Part shown: one piece after another, positions 50,948 to 60,147 of the stretch
Position numbering within the stretch: the first letter of the stretch is position 1
Layout of the letters: each line of letters opens with the position of its first letter
NCBI GenBank assembly: GCA_004298155.1
Contig: SCRD01000017.1
Span: 310,001-374,000 of the forward strand
Source: Acidobacteriota bacterium
GTDB lineage: Bacteria; Acidobacteriota; Terriglobia; UBA7540
Length of the DNA stretch: 64,000 nt
Direction of reading: 5' to 3'
The notes under the pieces: generated by a model
Seen by the model: only the letters and a program-made list of their open reading frames with translations
What the model was told of the DNA's origin: nothing
Database searches by the model: none
Made by a program: the position numbers and the translations under genes

Positions 50948-51628
50948 ATGCCAGAAACCAAACCATCGTTTATCGAATATCTGAAGACGATTGATACTCC
51001 CACTATTTCAAACGCTATTGAGCAGTTGGGCCTGCGTCCGCGCAGCGAAGGCTTTACGCCGCTCCAGGTGCGGTGTTTCTTTCCGGATTTCGGTCCGATG
51101 TGCGGATACGCGGTCACGGCCCAGGTAGAAACCATGACTGAAGGCAATCCCCGGGAAGAGCGTGGCTACGTGGAGCTGTTTGAGGCGGTGGAGAAATCGC
51201 TCAAACCGGCGGTGGTTGCTTTCCAGGAAGTTGGCGGCAACCCTGACTACGCTGCGCATTGCGGCGAGGTGATGGCCACTTTCTTCACGCGCCTGGGCGG
51301 TATTGGCCTGGTAACGGATTGCGCCGTCCGGGACATTGCCGAGGTTCGCGCGCTCGGTTTCCACTACTTCGCCCGCGGGGCTGTGGCCAGCCATGCCAAT
51401 TTTCGCATTGTGCGCGTGGGTGTGCCCATCCAGGTGATGGGCCTCGTCATCCACCCGCAGGATATCCTGCATGGCGACCAGAACGGGCTGGTCATGGTTC
51501 CCATACAAGCCGCCGAAGGCCTGTCGAAGGCGGTAGAATCGGTCCGGAGGCGGGAACGCCGGCTGATGGACATGGCCAAAGACCCCAACTTCACCGCAAG
51601 TCAATTGCACGGACGCTTTATGCATTGA
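50948..51628 (+). CDS. RraA-family aldolase/decarboxylase-like protein
   Basis: The 226-residue protein carries the RraA fold marks: IDTPTISNAIEQLGLRP at the N-terminus, CGEVMATFFTRLGGIGLVTD and the metal/substrate residues in VRDIAEVRALGFHYFARG, then DILHGDQNGLVMVP. The family includes 4-hydroxy-4-methyl-2-oxoglutarate aldolases and proteins once called menaquinone methyltransferases; the latter function is not supported. I start at 50948, four nucleotides after AGAGGA; an ATG at 50921 has no ribosome site. It may act on a 2-oxo acid from aromatic or sugar-acid catabolism. Confidence 0.87.
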   Translation: MPETKPSFIEYLKTIDTPTISNAIEQLGLRPRSEGFTPLQVRCFFPDFGPMCGYAVTAQVETMTEGNPREERGYVELFEAVEKSLKPAVVAFQEVGGNPDYAAHCGEVMATFFTRLGGIGLVTDCAVRDIAEVRALGFHYFARGAVASHANFRIVRVGVPIQVMGLVIHPQDILHGDQNGLVMVPIQAAEGLSKAVESVRRRERRLMDMAKDPNFTASQLHGRFMH

Positions 51629-51769
51629 CGTGCAGCGGCGGGGTTACCTTGCCACAGCCCCGCTTTCATTGACAACCCTTCGAGCGAACGCCTAACATTG
51701 AAGGTTTCCGCGTGATTCGCGGACGTTTCCCTAATGGCGGCGTGCTGGGCTGTAACCAGAAAGACGGAA

Positions 51770-52966
51770 ATGATAAATCTGGCCTACCTCGATTGTTCTT
51801 CGGGAATCAGCGGCGACATGTTCCTGGCCGCTCTGCTCGACGCTGGCGTGGAGCTCGTCCGCCTGCGGGCGGAGCTTGCAAAAATTGACCTGGGGCCTTA
51901 TGAATTCACGCAAAGCCGCGTGGTGCGGGGAGGGCTGGCTGGCAATCGTGTGGATATCGTGACGCCTGGCAAGCAGCCGCACCGCCATCTGAGCCACATT
52001 GAGAAACTGATTGGGGCTGCAGCAATTGGCGACGCCGTAAAGCAGAAGTCGCTTCAGGTTTTCCGGCGGCTGGGCGAGGCGGAGGCGAAGCTCCATAACC
52101 AGCCGGTTGAAAAGATCCACTTTCACGAAGTCGGGGCGGTGGACGCCATCCTCGACATCGTGGGCGTTTGCTTGGGGCTCGCCATGCTGGGAAACCCGGA
52201 ACTGGTCTGCTCGCCTCTGAACGTGGGGGGCGGACGGGTCGAGGCGGCGCACGGCACATTGCCAGTTCCTGCCCCTGCCACGGCGGAGCTTCTGAAGCAA
52301 ATTCCGGTTTACTCTTCGGGTGTTGAAAGCGAACTCGTCACGCCAACGGGCGCAGCGCTGGTTGCAACGCTGGCAAAGGGTTTCGGGCCTGTTCCGGCCA
52401 TGAAAGTGGAGTGCATCGGTTATGGCGCGGGCACAAGAGATTTCCCCGCGCACCCCAACATTGTGCGTCTGATGCTGGGCGAGAAAGCTGAGAGCGCCGG
52501 AATCGTACCGGGCCGAACGGGCGATGAAACGGTCCTGGTGATTGAGGCCAACATCGACGATATGAATCCGCAGCTCTACGGCTATTTTGCGGAAAAGGCG
52601 CTTGCCGCCGGGGCGCTCGACGTGACGTGCACGCCAGTCCAGATGAAGAAGAACCGGCCGGGCCTGTTGGTCAGCATTCTTGCGAAGCCGGAACTCGAAA
52701 ACGCGCTTTCCCGGCTGCTGTTTGCTGAAACCACCACGATCGGCTTGCGCATTTGCGAAGCACGCCGCAAGGTGCTGGACCGCGAAGAGGTGAAAGTTGA
52801 AACTGCGTATGGTGCAGTGAGGATGAAAGTGGCGCGGCTGGCAGGCAAGATTGTGAACGCGGCCCCGGAATTCGAAGATTGCAGGCGCCTGGCCGATGAG
52901 AAGTCCGTGCCGCTGAAGGAAGTGATGCAGGCGGCGCAGGCGGCCTGGTTGAAATTGAAAGATTGA
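51770..52966 (+). CDS. larC: Nickel-pincer cofactor biosynthesis protein LarC
   Basis: The 398-residue protein begins LAYLDCSSGISGDMFLAALL and has KIHFHEVGAVDAILDIVG, CSPLNVGGGRVEAAHGTLP and VIEANIDDMNPQLYGYFAEK, all diagnostic of LarC. LarC inserts nickel into the pyridinium-dithiocarboxylate pincer cofactor of lactate racemase and related LarA-type enzymes. In some lactobacilli LarC needs a programmed frameshift; here one uninterrupted frame encodes both halves. larB, larE and larA are not adjacent. The start at 51770 has only a weak GACGGAA upstream. Confidence 0.92.
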   Translation: MINLAYLDCSSGISGDMFLAALLDAGVELVRLRAELAKIDLGPYEFTQSRVVRGGLAGNRVDIVTPGKQPHRHLSHIEKLIGAAAIGDAVKQKSLQVFRRLGEAEAKLHNQPVEKIHFHEVGAVDAILDIVGVCLGLAMLGNPELVCSPLNVGGGRVEAAHGTLPVPAPATAELLKQIPVYSSGVESELVTPTGAALVATLAKGFGPVPAMKVECIGYGAGTRDFPAHPNIVRLMLGEKAESAGIVPGRTGDETVLVIEANIDDMNPQLYGYFAEKALAAGALDVTCTPVQMKKNRPGLLVSILAKPELENALSRLLFAETTTIGLRICEARRKVLDREEVKVETAYGAVRMKVARLAGKIVNAAPEFEDCRRLADEKSVPLKEVMQAAQAAWLKLKD

Positions 52967-53010
52967 ATGGTTGATTCATTGATTCAATGAATTAAGCAGC
53001 AAATCAGGCA

Positions 53011-55122
53011 ATGAGCAAATTTTATTTAACCACTCCGATCTACTACCCCAACGCCCGGCCGCACGTGGGCTCAGCTTACACGACTATCGTTTGTGATGTG
53101 ATCGCCCGTTACAAGCGCATGTGCGGCTATGACGTCGCATTTCTAACTGGCACTGATGAGCATGGTGAAAAACTTCGCCGAGCGGCCGAAGAAGGCGGGA
53201 AGTCGCCCGCCGAATTCGTCGCTGAGAAGCGCAAGTTGTTTACGTCGCTTTGGCAATCGCTCGGAATTCCGCAATACAGCCAGGAAAACCCCGCAGGATA
53301 TCGTTTTGTCCACACCTCGCAGAACCCTGAACACGTCAAGTCCGTTCACTGGATGTTACGCCGGGCCAGTGAAGCTGGATGCATTGAAAAGAAGAAATAT
53401 GAAGGCCGCTACTGTATCTTCGACGAGCGCTACGTTTCTGACGGTACTGATCCGGTCAACTGCGACATCTGTGGTCGCCCTGCGGAACTGATCAGCGAGG
53501 AAAATTATTTTTTCAAGCTCCATGACTTTGAGAAACGTCTGCTGGACCTCTATGAAAGGCAACCAGGCTTCGTTCAGCCCGACTATCGGATGAATGAAGT
53601 AAAGAGCTTCGTCAAGGGAGGCCTGCGCGACATTTCCATCAGCCGTAAGAGGCTTAAGTGGGGCATTCCCTGGCCTGACGATCCCGAGCAGGTGGTGTAC
53701 GTCTGGTACGACGCACTCACAAGTTATTTGACCGGCATCGGTTTCCGGGGGTTGGACGAGATCGGCCCAGATTCGGATTTTCAAAAATATTGGATGGCCG
53801 ATGATGCCGCAGTCGTCCACATGATCGGCAAAGACATCATTCGCTTTCACGCCATTTACTGGCCGGCGTTCCTGATGGCTGCCGGTTTGCCGCTGCCCAA
53901 AACAATCTTCGCGCACGGCTGGATCTATTACGAGCAGGACAAGATGTCGAAATCGAAAGGCAACGTGGTTTACCCTGAGCCGATCGTGGACGCGCTCGAT
54001 TCCTTCGGCGCGCCCGGCAATGACGCCTTGCGCTACTACCTGCTGCGCGATACGCCCTTCGGCCAGGACGCCAGCTTTTCGTACGACGGGCTGGTGCAGC
54101 GCTATAACTCGGATTTGGCGAACGGCCTCGGCAATCTGGCAAGCCGCACGCTGGCGATGGTTCTGAAATATTGCGACGGCACGGTTCCTGACTTCTCAGA
54201 TTTCAAGAAAAAGGGAGGTCCAGGCTGGGACGAAGGGTTGAGGTGGGACAACTTTGCTCGCGATGTTTCTAAACACTACGACACATTCAATCTCTCATCC
54301 GCGCTTGAAAAAATCGGAGAGGTGATCTCTCATTATGGTGACCAGTTCCTTACGTTTCACCAGCCATGGAAAAAGGCCGACAATCCGGAGAATAGATACC
54401 TCATCGATGGTGTGTTGTATATAGCGCTCGAAGCGGTGCGAGCCGCCACCGTGCTCGCTCATCCCGTAATTCCTGACGCAACTCAGAAAATCTGGAATCA
54501 ACTCGGCTGCGAGGGGTATCTCGGTAAGCTTGAAAATCAGCGTATCGATCAACTCAAGTGGGGCGAACTCAAGCCCTGTTCCAAGGTCAGCAAGCCTGAA
54601 CCCATTTTCCCCCGTCTTGACAAGGCCGAGGCTGTAGCCAGGCTGCAAGAGTTTGCCGAGGCGGACCGCAAAGGACATCAGGCGGCGCCTGTAAAGGAGA
54701 AAACTGTGGAAACGCCATCAGGAGAAAAACCAGCTATCACGGAACAGGCTCCGGCCGAGGCGGCAGTCGCACCCGCCGCCACGCCTGCGAGCGAGAAGAT
54801 ATCGATTGAAGATTTTGCCAAAGTGGAGATGCGTGTGGGTGAAATCATCTCTGCCGAGCCCATCCCAAAAGCAGACAAGTTGTTGAAACTTCAAGTGGAT
54901 ATTGGCACGGAGGTGCGCCAGGTGTGCGCGGGCATCGCAGAGCATTACCAGCCCGAACAACTGGTGGGCATGAAGGTTATCCTTGTAACGAACCTGCAGC
55001 CGCGCAAGCTTCGCGGCGTGGAATCGAACGGCATGATTGTGGCCGCCTCCGTGGGTGAGCGAGGCCGTCCGGTGCTGGCCACTTTCAAAGAAGACGTTCC
55101 CAAGGGGGCGAAGCTTAGATAA
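53011..55122 (+). CDS. metG: Methionyl-tRNA synthetase
   Basis: The 703-residue class I synthetase shows YLTTPIYYPNARPHVGSAY (HIGH-like motif PHVG), TGTDEHGEK, a zinc-knuckle-like NCDICGRPAELIS and the KMSKS loop QDKMSKSKGNVVYPE. An anticodon-binding helical domain runs to about residue 560. After a Pro/Ala linker the C-terminal 100 residues (KVEMRVGEIISAEPIPKADK) form a Trbp111-type tRNA-binding and dimerisation domain, the common fused form. It is essential and cytoplasmic. It is followed by tatD, a frequent arrangement. Confidence 0.97.
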   Translation: MSKFYLTTPIYYPNARPHVGSAYTTIVCDVIARYKRMCGYDVAFLTGTDEHGEKLRRAAEEGGKSPAEFVAEKRKLFTSLWQSLGIPQYSQENPAGYRFVHTSQNPEHVKSVHWMLRRASEAGCIEKKKYEGRYCIFDERYVSDGTDPVNCDICGRPAELISEENYFFKLHDFEKRLLDLYERQPGFVQPDYRMNEVKSFVKGGLRDISISRKRLKWGIPWPDDPEQVVYVWYDALTSYLTGIGFRGLDEIGPDSDFQKYWMADDAAVVHMIGKDIIRFHAIYWPAFLMAAGLPLPKTIFAHGWIYYEQDKMSKSKGNVVYPEPIVDALDSFGAPGNDALRYYLLRDTPFGQDASFSYDGLVQRYNSDLANGLGNLASRTLAMVLKYCDGTVPDFSDFKKKGGPGWDEGLRWDNFARDVSKHYDTFNLSSALEKIGEVISHYGDQFLTFHQPWKKADNPENRYLIDGVLYIALEAVRAATVLAHPVIPDATQKIWNQLGCEGYLGKLENQRIDQLKWGELKPCSKVSKPEPIFPRLDKAEAVARLQEFAEADRKGHQAAPVKEKTVETPSGEKPAITEQAPAEAAVAPAATPASEKISIEDFAKVEMRVGEIISAEPIPKADKLLKLQVDIGTEVRQVCAGIAEHYQPEQLVGMKVILVTNLQPRKLRGVESNGMIVAASVGERGRPVLATFKEDVPKGAKLR

Positions 55123-55231
55123 TTTGTGACTGGTGATTGCGCGATTGACCACCTGACCTGAGTGTTGGAAATTTCCACTTGCTGGATGGCGCATCAGCGA
55201 CCCAACAAATCACCAATTCACCCAATTGCCA

Positions 55232-56017
55232 ATGGATCAATTCTTTGTTGATTCACATTGCCATCTTGACGATGCGCGATTCGATGTTGACCGGGAGGAA
55301 GTGATCGAACGGGCGCATGGAGCAGGCGTCCGTTACCTTTTGACGGTGAGCGGCAGCAGCGGCCCGGACCAGCTTGCTTCCGGGGTTCCCATTGCCGCGC
55401 GTTACGACTGGATATACACAACGGCTGGCATCCATCCGCATGAAGCGAAAGGCGCAGAAGAAAGGCATTTTGAAATGCTGCGCCGGGCAGCCGATGAAGA
55501 GAAAGTGGTTGCCATCGGCGAGATTGGGCTTGATTATTTCTATGACCATTCGCCGCGCGAAACCCAGCAGCAGGTTCTGGTTCGGCAGTTGCAAATTGCC
55601 CGCGAGGCCGAGCTGCCGGTAGTCATCCATTGCCGTGACGCCTGGCGTGATCTCGGTGAAATTATTGCCCGGCACTGGGCTGGTTCTGGCCTCGGCGGCA
55701 TTCTCCATTGCTTTACGGGAAGCCGTGAGGAAGCTTTCAAATTTCTCGACTGGGGTTTTATGATTTCCTTCGCCGGCAACGTGACCTTCAGCAAGGCGGA
55801 GGACTTGCGGGCGGTGGCGCGGGAGGTGCCTCTCGACCGCCTGCTGACTGAAACGGACAGCCCTTATCTCACTCCAGTGCCGAACCGTGGCAAGCGGAAT
55901 GAACCGGTTTTTGTCCTCGATGTGGCGTGGCAGTTGGCGGAACTTCGCGGCATGAGCCAGGGGGAGATGGGAGCTCTGGCAGGGCGTAATTTCGTGAAAT
56001 TTCTAGGGCTTGGGTGA
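55232..56017 (+). CDS. tatD: TatD-family metal-dependent deoxyribonuclease
   Basis: The 261-residue TIM-barrel hydrolase has all metal ligands: HxH in DSHCHLDDARF, Glu in IGEIGLDYFYDHSP, His in VVIHCRDAW, His in ILHCFTGSREEAFKF and Asp in LTETDSPYLTPVPNRGKRN. The function is as a 3'-5' exonuclease in DNA repair or quality control; despite the name it is not needed for Tat export. The start is set at ATG 55232 rather than TTG 55226. It lies 109 bp after metG. Confidence 0.94.
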   Translation: MDQFFVDSHCHLDDARFDVDREEVIERAHGAGVRYLLTVSGSSGPDQLASGVPIAARYDWIYTTAGIHPHEAKGAEERHFEMLRRAADEEKVVAIGEIGLDYFYDHSPRETQQQVLVRQLQIAREAELPVVIHCRDAWRDLGEIIARHWAGSGLGGILHCFTGSREEAFKFLDWGFMISFAGNVTFSKAEDLRAVAREVPLDRLLTETDSPYLTPVPNRGKRNEPVFVLDVAWQLAELRGMSQGEMGALAGRNFVKFLGLG

Positions 56018-56149
56018 CGGTCCCAGGGTAGGCCGAAGGGGATCGGGCTCGACGAGATACTTTCCTTCGGCGGGCTTTTGTGGGACGATGTCAAGTCTAC
56101 GCATCATCACCAGCGGCTTGACGCCCGGTGGGGCCCGTTTTTGTAAAGG

Positions 56150-57169
56150 ATGAAGGTGGCAGCAGACAATCAACGCTTAGTAACGCCAAGACCTCTGACC
56201 GTCAAAGAAGTCTTTGACCTGGTGCGGGAAGACCTTGAGAAGGTGGAAAAGGAGTTCTGCCACCAGACGGTCTCCAGCATCGAGGCCATTACCGAGATCG
56301 GCCAGTATCTGCAGGTGAGCGGTGGAAAGCGGTTGAGGCCTGTCCTGGTGCTGCTGGCCAGCAAGCTGTTTGGTTTTGAAGGCGACCCCGCCATTCGTAT
56401 GGGTGCTGCCTATGAGATGATCCATAGCGCCACGCTTGTCCACGACGATGTTATTGACAGGGCAGAAACCCGCCGCGGCCAGCCCTCCATCAATTCCCGC
56501 TGGGGCAATCACATGAGCGTGCTGGCTGGTGACTGGCTCTACATGCAGGCATTCAGCATCGCCCTGGCCGAGCGAAACTTTAAGATTCTCGACCTGCTGA
56601 TCGGGCTCACCCAGGTGATGGTGGAAGGGGAGCTGCTCCAGCTGGCTTACCTCCGCAAGACGGATTTGACGGAGCACGACTACTTTGAGCTGACTTATCG
56701 CAAGACCGCCTGCCTGTTCTCAGCCTGCCTGCGAACGGGCGCCCTGCTTGCCGACCGGCCGGAGGAAGAGGAGAACCTCCTGGCCTCCTACGGCATAAAC
56801 CTTGGCCTGGCTTTCCAGTTGATCGATGACGTTCTCGACTTCACGTCTTCTGAAAAGAAACTCGGAAAGCCCGTCGGCAATGACCTGCGTGAAGGCAAAG
56901 TGACCCTTCCACTCATTTATCTTCTGCAGATGTGCCCTCCAGCGGACGCAAAGAAGATTTCCCGCATTTTTGATGAGGGTGGATTTGAAAATGTGGCGTT
57001 TGCGGAAGTCCTGGAAATGGTGGAGCATTATGGTGCCCTGGACGCGGCCCGGAAGAAGGCAAGGGAATTTGCCGACGAGGCCAAACGTTGCCTTCGCGTC
57101 TTCCCGGATTCCATTTATAAAGACGCATTGGCTTACCTGCCAGATTTTATCATTGCGCGAGAATCCTGA
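56150..57169 (+). CDS. Trans-polyprenyl diphosphate synthase
   Basis: The 339-residue protein is an all-helical prenyl transferase with the first aspartate-rich motif in LVHDDVIDRAETRRG, the second in FQLIDDVLDFTSSEK and the segment GGKRLRPVLVLLASKL. The pattern fits long-chain (heptaprenyl or octaprenyl) synthases, which make the quinone side chain. Chain length cannot be read with certainty; the residues before the first motif (AAYEMIHSATL) are small, as in long-chain enzymes. The gene is followed after 18 bp by the CYTH gene, likely one operon. Confidence 0.93.
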   Translation: MKVAADNQRLVTPRPLTVKEVFDLVREDLEKVEKEFCHQTVSSIEAITEIGQYLQVSGGKRLRPVLVLLASKLFGFEGDPAIRMGAAYEMIHSATLVHDDVIDRAETRRGQPSINSRWGNHMSVLAGDWLYMQAFSIALAERNFKILDLLIGLTQVMVEGELLQLAYLRKTDLTEHDYFELTYRKTACLFSACLRTGALLADRPEEEENLLASYGINLGLAFQLIDDVLDFTSSEKKLGKPVGNDLREGKVTLPLIYLLQMCPPADAKKISRIFDEGGFENVAFAEVLEMVEHYGALDAARKKAREFADEAKRCLRVFPDSIYKDALAYLPDFIIARES

Positions 57170-57187
57170 CCTTTTCCGGTTTCTTCG

Positions 57188-57781
57188 ATGCCGCATGAAG
57201 TTCCCCGTGAAATTGAGATCAAGCTGAAAGTCGAAGACCCGCGCGCGCTGAGAAAAAAACTCAAAGAATGCGGCTTCGTAGTGGTTGAGCGGCGACACTT
57301 CGAGAGCAACCTTGTTTTTGATTTCCGAAACTCTCGCCTGCGAAACTCCTGTTCAATGCTGCGCCTGCGGAATAAAGCGAACCGCCATATCCTGACCTTC
57401 AAAGGGCCGCCGCAGCCCTCCGATTCGTATAAAATCCGACCCGAAATTGAGATGGAAATCCCTGACAGCGAAGCTTTGCAGCAGGTCCTGAAAGCCCTGG
57501 GTTTGCGTTCTACCTTCCGCTACGAGAAATACCGCACCACCTACGCTGAGAAAGGCCGGCGCAAGGCGGCAGGCTCGCCGTTGCTTGTCTTTGATGAAAC
57601 ACCTATCGGCCCTTACATTGAGCTGGAGGGCCCCTCAGGATGGATTGACCGGAAGGCCTTGCGGCTGGGATACCGGAAAGCGGATTACATCAAAGCGACC
57701 TACGGAGATCTATACAAAAAACAATGCCTAAGGAAAGGCATCAAACCGAAAGATATGGTATTCTCCAGCAGTAAATCTTGA
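57188..57781 (+). CDS. CYTH-domain protein (class IV adenylate cyclase-like)
   Basis: The 197-residue protein starts with the EIEIKLKVEDP (ExExK) signature of the CYTH triphosphate tunnel fold. It continues with MLRLRNKANRHILTFKGPP (basic phosphate-binding strands), PEIEMEIPDSEALQQVLK and VFDETPIGPYIELEG near the C-terminus. Members act as adenylate cyclases, thiamine triphosphatases or polyphosphatases; the sequence does not decide between these. It lies 18 bp after the polyprenyl synthase gene. Confidence 0.87.
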   Translation: MPHEVPREIEIKLKVEDPRALRKKLKECGFVVVERRHFESNLVFDFRNSRLRNSCSMLRLRNKANRHILTFKGPPQPSDSYKIRPEIEMEIPDSEALQQVLKALGLRSTFRYEKYRTTYAEKGRRKAAGSPLLVFDETPIGPYIELEGPSGWIDRKALRLGYRKADYIKATYGDLYKKQCLRKGIKPKDMVFSSSKS

Positions 57782-57810
57782 TTGGGTTCTTGCGCAGGTT
57801 ACGCTATAAT
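57782..57810 (+). promoter_or_regulatory. Promoter of tatA
   Basis: TATAAT (57805-57810) with TTGGGT (57782-57787) 17 bp upstream. Transcription would start near 57817, 40 nt before the tatA ATG, and the element begins directly after the CYTH stop codon. Confidence 0.65.
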
Positions 57811-57856
57811 TGTATTGTATTCTCCATGTCCGCATGCGTACCAGAAGGAGTTTGAT

Positions 57857-58042
57857 ATGGAAGGTTTGCTTCAACCAACCCATTTGTTTTTTATCCTGCT
57901 GATCGTTCTGATCATCTTCGGGCCCGGAAAGTTGCCTGATCTTGGTCGGGGTTTGGGCAAAGGTATTAGAGAATTCAAGGACGCCGTTAAAGGCGGGATA
58001 GATAAGGCAACGGATAAAGCCGAAGAAGAAAAGAAAGCGTGA
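57857..58042 (+). CDS. tatA: Sec-independent protein translocase subunit TatA
   Basis: The 61-residue protein has one N-terminal helix (THLFFILLIVLIIFGPGKLP) and the hinge FGPGKLPDLGRGLGKGIREF, followed by an amphipathic helix and charged tail. This is the TatA/E form: the FGPGK hinge and short length distinguish it from TatB. AAGGAG lies six nucleotides before the ATG at 57857. It should form the export pore for the several twin-arginine proteins in this window. tatC is not in view. Confidence 0.92.
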   Translation: MEGLLQPTHLFFILLIVLIIFGPGKLPDLGRGLGKGIREFKDAVKGGIDKATDKAEEEKKA

Positions 58043-58428
58043 CTGTATTCTCTCCTCCTGGTGGATGCCGCTCAACACCTGCGGTAGACTTCAAGGCCGT
58101 CCCCAATATAGCAAGGGTTCTGGAGTGAGGCTTTCCCGTCCCATTGCGGGGCTGGGCGCAGTGGTTTGCGGTCGGCAAAGGCGTTTGCCACGGACCGTTG
58201 ATTTCTGCTGCGCGGTCCGGTTTTGGTAGTGAGTGGCTCAAGTTGGTTTCTGTTTTCTGTGGCACGATCATCCTGGCCGTGTCTTTTGAGCGCAGCAGGG
58301 GGGAGGCCGCCCGTCCCACAATTCAAAATGGGCCACTACCCCAGCTCTCGCCAGGTTGGCTGAAAATTTTGGGCTGTGCTATATATTTAGATTTTTGGCC
58401 GAAAGCAGTTCAGGCTTGGTTTCTCCAT
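58043..58428. other. Intergenic region with dispersed repeat copy 2
   Basis: About 385 bp without a gene, between tatA and tRNA-Asn. It contains the second copy of the dispersed repeat. No tRNA promoter stands out clearly. Confidence 0.5.
58261..58402 (+). repeat. Dispersed repeat, copy 2 (near tRNA-Asn)
   Basis: Same-orientation partner of 49045-49175 with the same order of blocks: GGCACGATCATCCTGGCC at the start, TTCAAAATGGGCCACTAC in the middle and GATTTTTGGCCGA at the end. It ends 26 bp before tRNA-Asn. Both copies lie close to a tRNA gene, which is compatible with relics of a mobile element. Confidence 0.55.
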
Positions 58429-58503
58429 TCCTCGGTAGCTCAATGGTAGAGCATTCGGCTGTTAACCGAAGGGTTGCAGGTTCGAGTCCTGCCCGAGGAG
58501 CCA
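58429..58503 (+). tRNA. tRNA-Asn (anticodon GTT)
   Basis: Acceptor TCCTCGG pairs with CCGAGGA, D-arm GCTC/GAGC, anticodon stem TTCGG/CCGAA with loop CTGTTAA (anticodon GTT, Asn), T-arm GCAGG-TTCGAGT-CCTGC, discriminator G and encoded CCA (58501-58503). Confidence 0.97.
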
Positions 58504-58600
58504 ACCTTTTCAATTAGTTACCTCAAAAATCTTTATCCTGCTTCAAGTTTGATCATCCTTCCCATAATCCGGTCTGGTCGGTAGTCACCGTCGTCGTCTC

Positions 58601-58889
58601 CAGGTTGTTTGTGTGCAGGATTTGCGTTGGTGAGCCATACTGCACCAGGGTACGCCCTCCCATCAGAACATCCTGATCGAACCAGGTTGCTCCGCCCGCG
58701 CTGTGGAGCCCCAATTCCTCACCATCGTCCTATTCCTAGATGCGCTGCCTGCCAATCCAGTGCCCTCGAGATCGCAGAGACCCAAACCGCCTCTGCGCCA
58801 GCCCCCGACACCATCCGGTCCTCGGCGTCCCCCTGGTAGGTGTGCGTCCCATCACCCGTCATGTTGCCCGCCGAGTCGTAACTTGCCAT
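58601..58889 (-). pseudogene. Degraded RHS-repeat fragment, copy A
   Basis: Two blocks, 58601-58736 and 58803-58889, are clearly similar to 59333-59468 and 59566-59652. The peptide SYDSAGNMTGDGTHTYQ is shared with copy B. The blocks are about 30 bp closer together than in copy B and the sequence between has diverged, so this copy is broken and not translated as an RHS protein. Confidence 0.75.
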
Positions 58890-58897
58890 TCCAGCGC

Positions 58898-58928
58898 CGC
58901 CTACATTCCAAAAAGCGGAACGTAGGCG
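58898..58928. repeat. Palindrome at a pseudogene junction
   Basis: CGCCTACATTCC (58898-58909) and GGAACGTAGGCG (58917-58928) pair at 11 of 12 positions around a 7-nt A-rich loop. It sits between the RHS fragment A and the signal-peptide relic, which suggests a REP-like element involved in the rearrangement. Confidence 0.55.
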
Positions 58929-58959
58929 CGACCCGCCGGATTTGATGAAAACCCGCAGA

Positions 58960-59058
58960 CGGTTGAGCGCTTGCGCTCGTTTGACGCACGAGACAAACAC
59001 ATCCCAGAAAAAGCAAGATTGGGCCGATTACTTTAAGAATCCGCATCTTAGCATCCAT
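58960..59058 (-). pseudogene. Signal-peptide relic of a secreted protein gene
   Basis: From the ATG at 59058 the minus strand reads MRILKVIGPILLFLGCVCLV and then a cleavage-like SASAQ, an export signal. The frame then runs through the palindrome into RHS fragment A and ends at 58852 in nonsense sequence. It appears to be the 5' end of a secreted protein gene joined to an RHS fragment by deletion. Confidence 0.5.
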
Positions 59059-59274
59059 GGTTGTAACCGAAGAGACGGTTTGAGACGCGGCTGGCGCAGA
59101 CGCTTGCCTCATAGGGTCTGCGGTCTCGCGAAGCAAGAGGCATTTGGTTGTTTTCATTCCCCCCGCTCCATTGTGATCAGAGAGGTGTCCTCCAGAAAAT
59201 AAAACCTTCAGCTTGCCCACGGCCACTCGCTACAATCCCGGCACGGTTATGACCCCGCATCATTTTAACCCCGC

Positions 59275-60147
59275 TCAGCTTCGCTGATCGCAGACATCAA
59301 AATTCGACGTCTGCGCCAGCCCCGTATTCGTCCCCAGGTTGTTGGTGTGCAGAACTTGCGTTGCCGAGCCGTACTGCACCAGGGTACGACCGCCCATCGG
59401 AACGTCCTTGCCAAACCAGGCGGCCGTGCCCGCGCTGTAGAGGCCCAATTCCTCGCCGTTCTGGCTGAACAGGTAATCGAACGTCCAGGAGCCGTTCGTC
59501 AGAAAGCGCTCCACGCGCTGGCCCAGAGAGTTGTACTTCAGAGTTGCCGTCGATCCCGAGTCCACTGACACCATCCGGTCCTCAGCGTCCCACTGATAGG
59601 TGTGCGTCCCGTCACCCGTCATGTTCCCTGCCGAGTCGTAACTGGCATTCAGGCTGCCTATTTGGGAGACGCGGTTGGTCGAGGCGCTGAACGTTACCTG
59701 CGGGCAGTACCCTGACCCGCCCAGCATGCAGGTCATGTTGCCGAATTGCCCGTTCGAGGTGTCCGTGGTGAAGATGTAGCTCTGCGTCCAGAGCGTGTTC
59801 GAGCTCAAGTCTTTCGCCGTGGCGCTGGCAAGCCGATTTACCCCGTCAAACGTGTAGGCAACCGAGTGCTGCAGCGAGGTGTTGGCCGCGTCCTGGTAAA
59901 GATAGCCCATCACGTTCCCATTGTTGCCTGTCGCCGCCTGGCTGGGAGTCGCCGTGCAGGCGGTCGGGTTCGCCACGCCAGCGTAGTAATTATAAACCAG
60001 GCAGTAGTTCGCGGCGTTGTTGCTGGATGTCCCTAATTGAATCCGCACCGGCTGGAGGCGGTTGTTGTAATCATAAGTCTCCTGCCTTTGCACGCACCCC
60101 GTCCCCGCACAGCCGTTGGTGAGAGTGGCCAGCGCACCCCATGAAGC
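59275..60147 (-). pseudogene. RHS-repeat protein fragment, copy B
   Basis: An open stretch of about 290 codons with YD-repeat motifs of RHS proteins: YDYNNRLQPVRIQLG, FDGVNRLASATAKDL, SYDSAGNMTGDGTHTYQWDA and EDRMVSVDSGSTATLKYNSL, then LGQRVERFL. RHS proteins are large secreted shells that often carry toxins. Both ends are missing: upstream, the frame begins right after the ROK gene's stop codon (60148-60150); downstream it stops after SNFDVCDQRS, before the expected end of the core. No toxin domain or start codon is present, so it is a relic. Confidence 0.78.

Larger units (their letters stand above)
58504..59274. other. Region of gene relics between tRNA-Asn and the RHS fragment
   Basis: About 770 bp with no intact gene. 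It holds a degraded RHS-like fragment (58601-58889), a palindrome (58898-58928) and a signal-peptide relic (58960-59058), all on the minus strand and listed separately. Confidence 0.6.
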
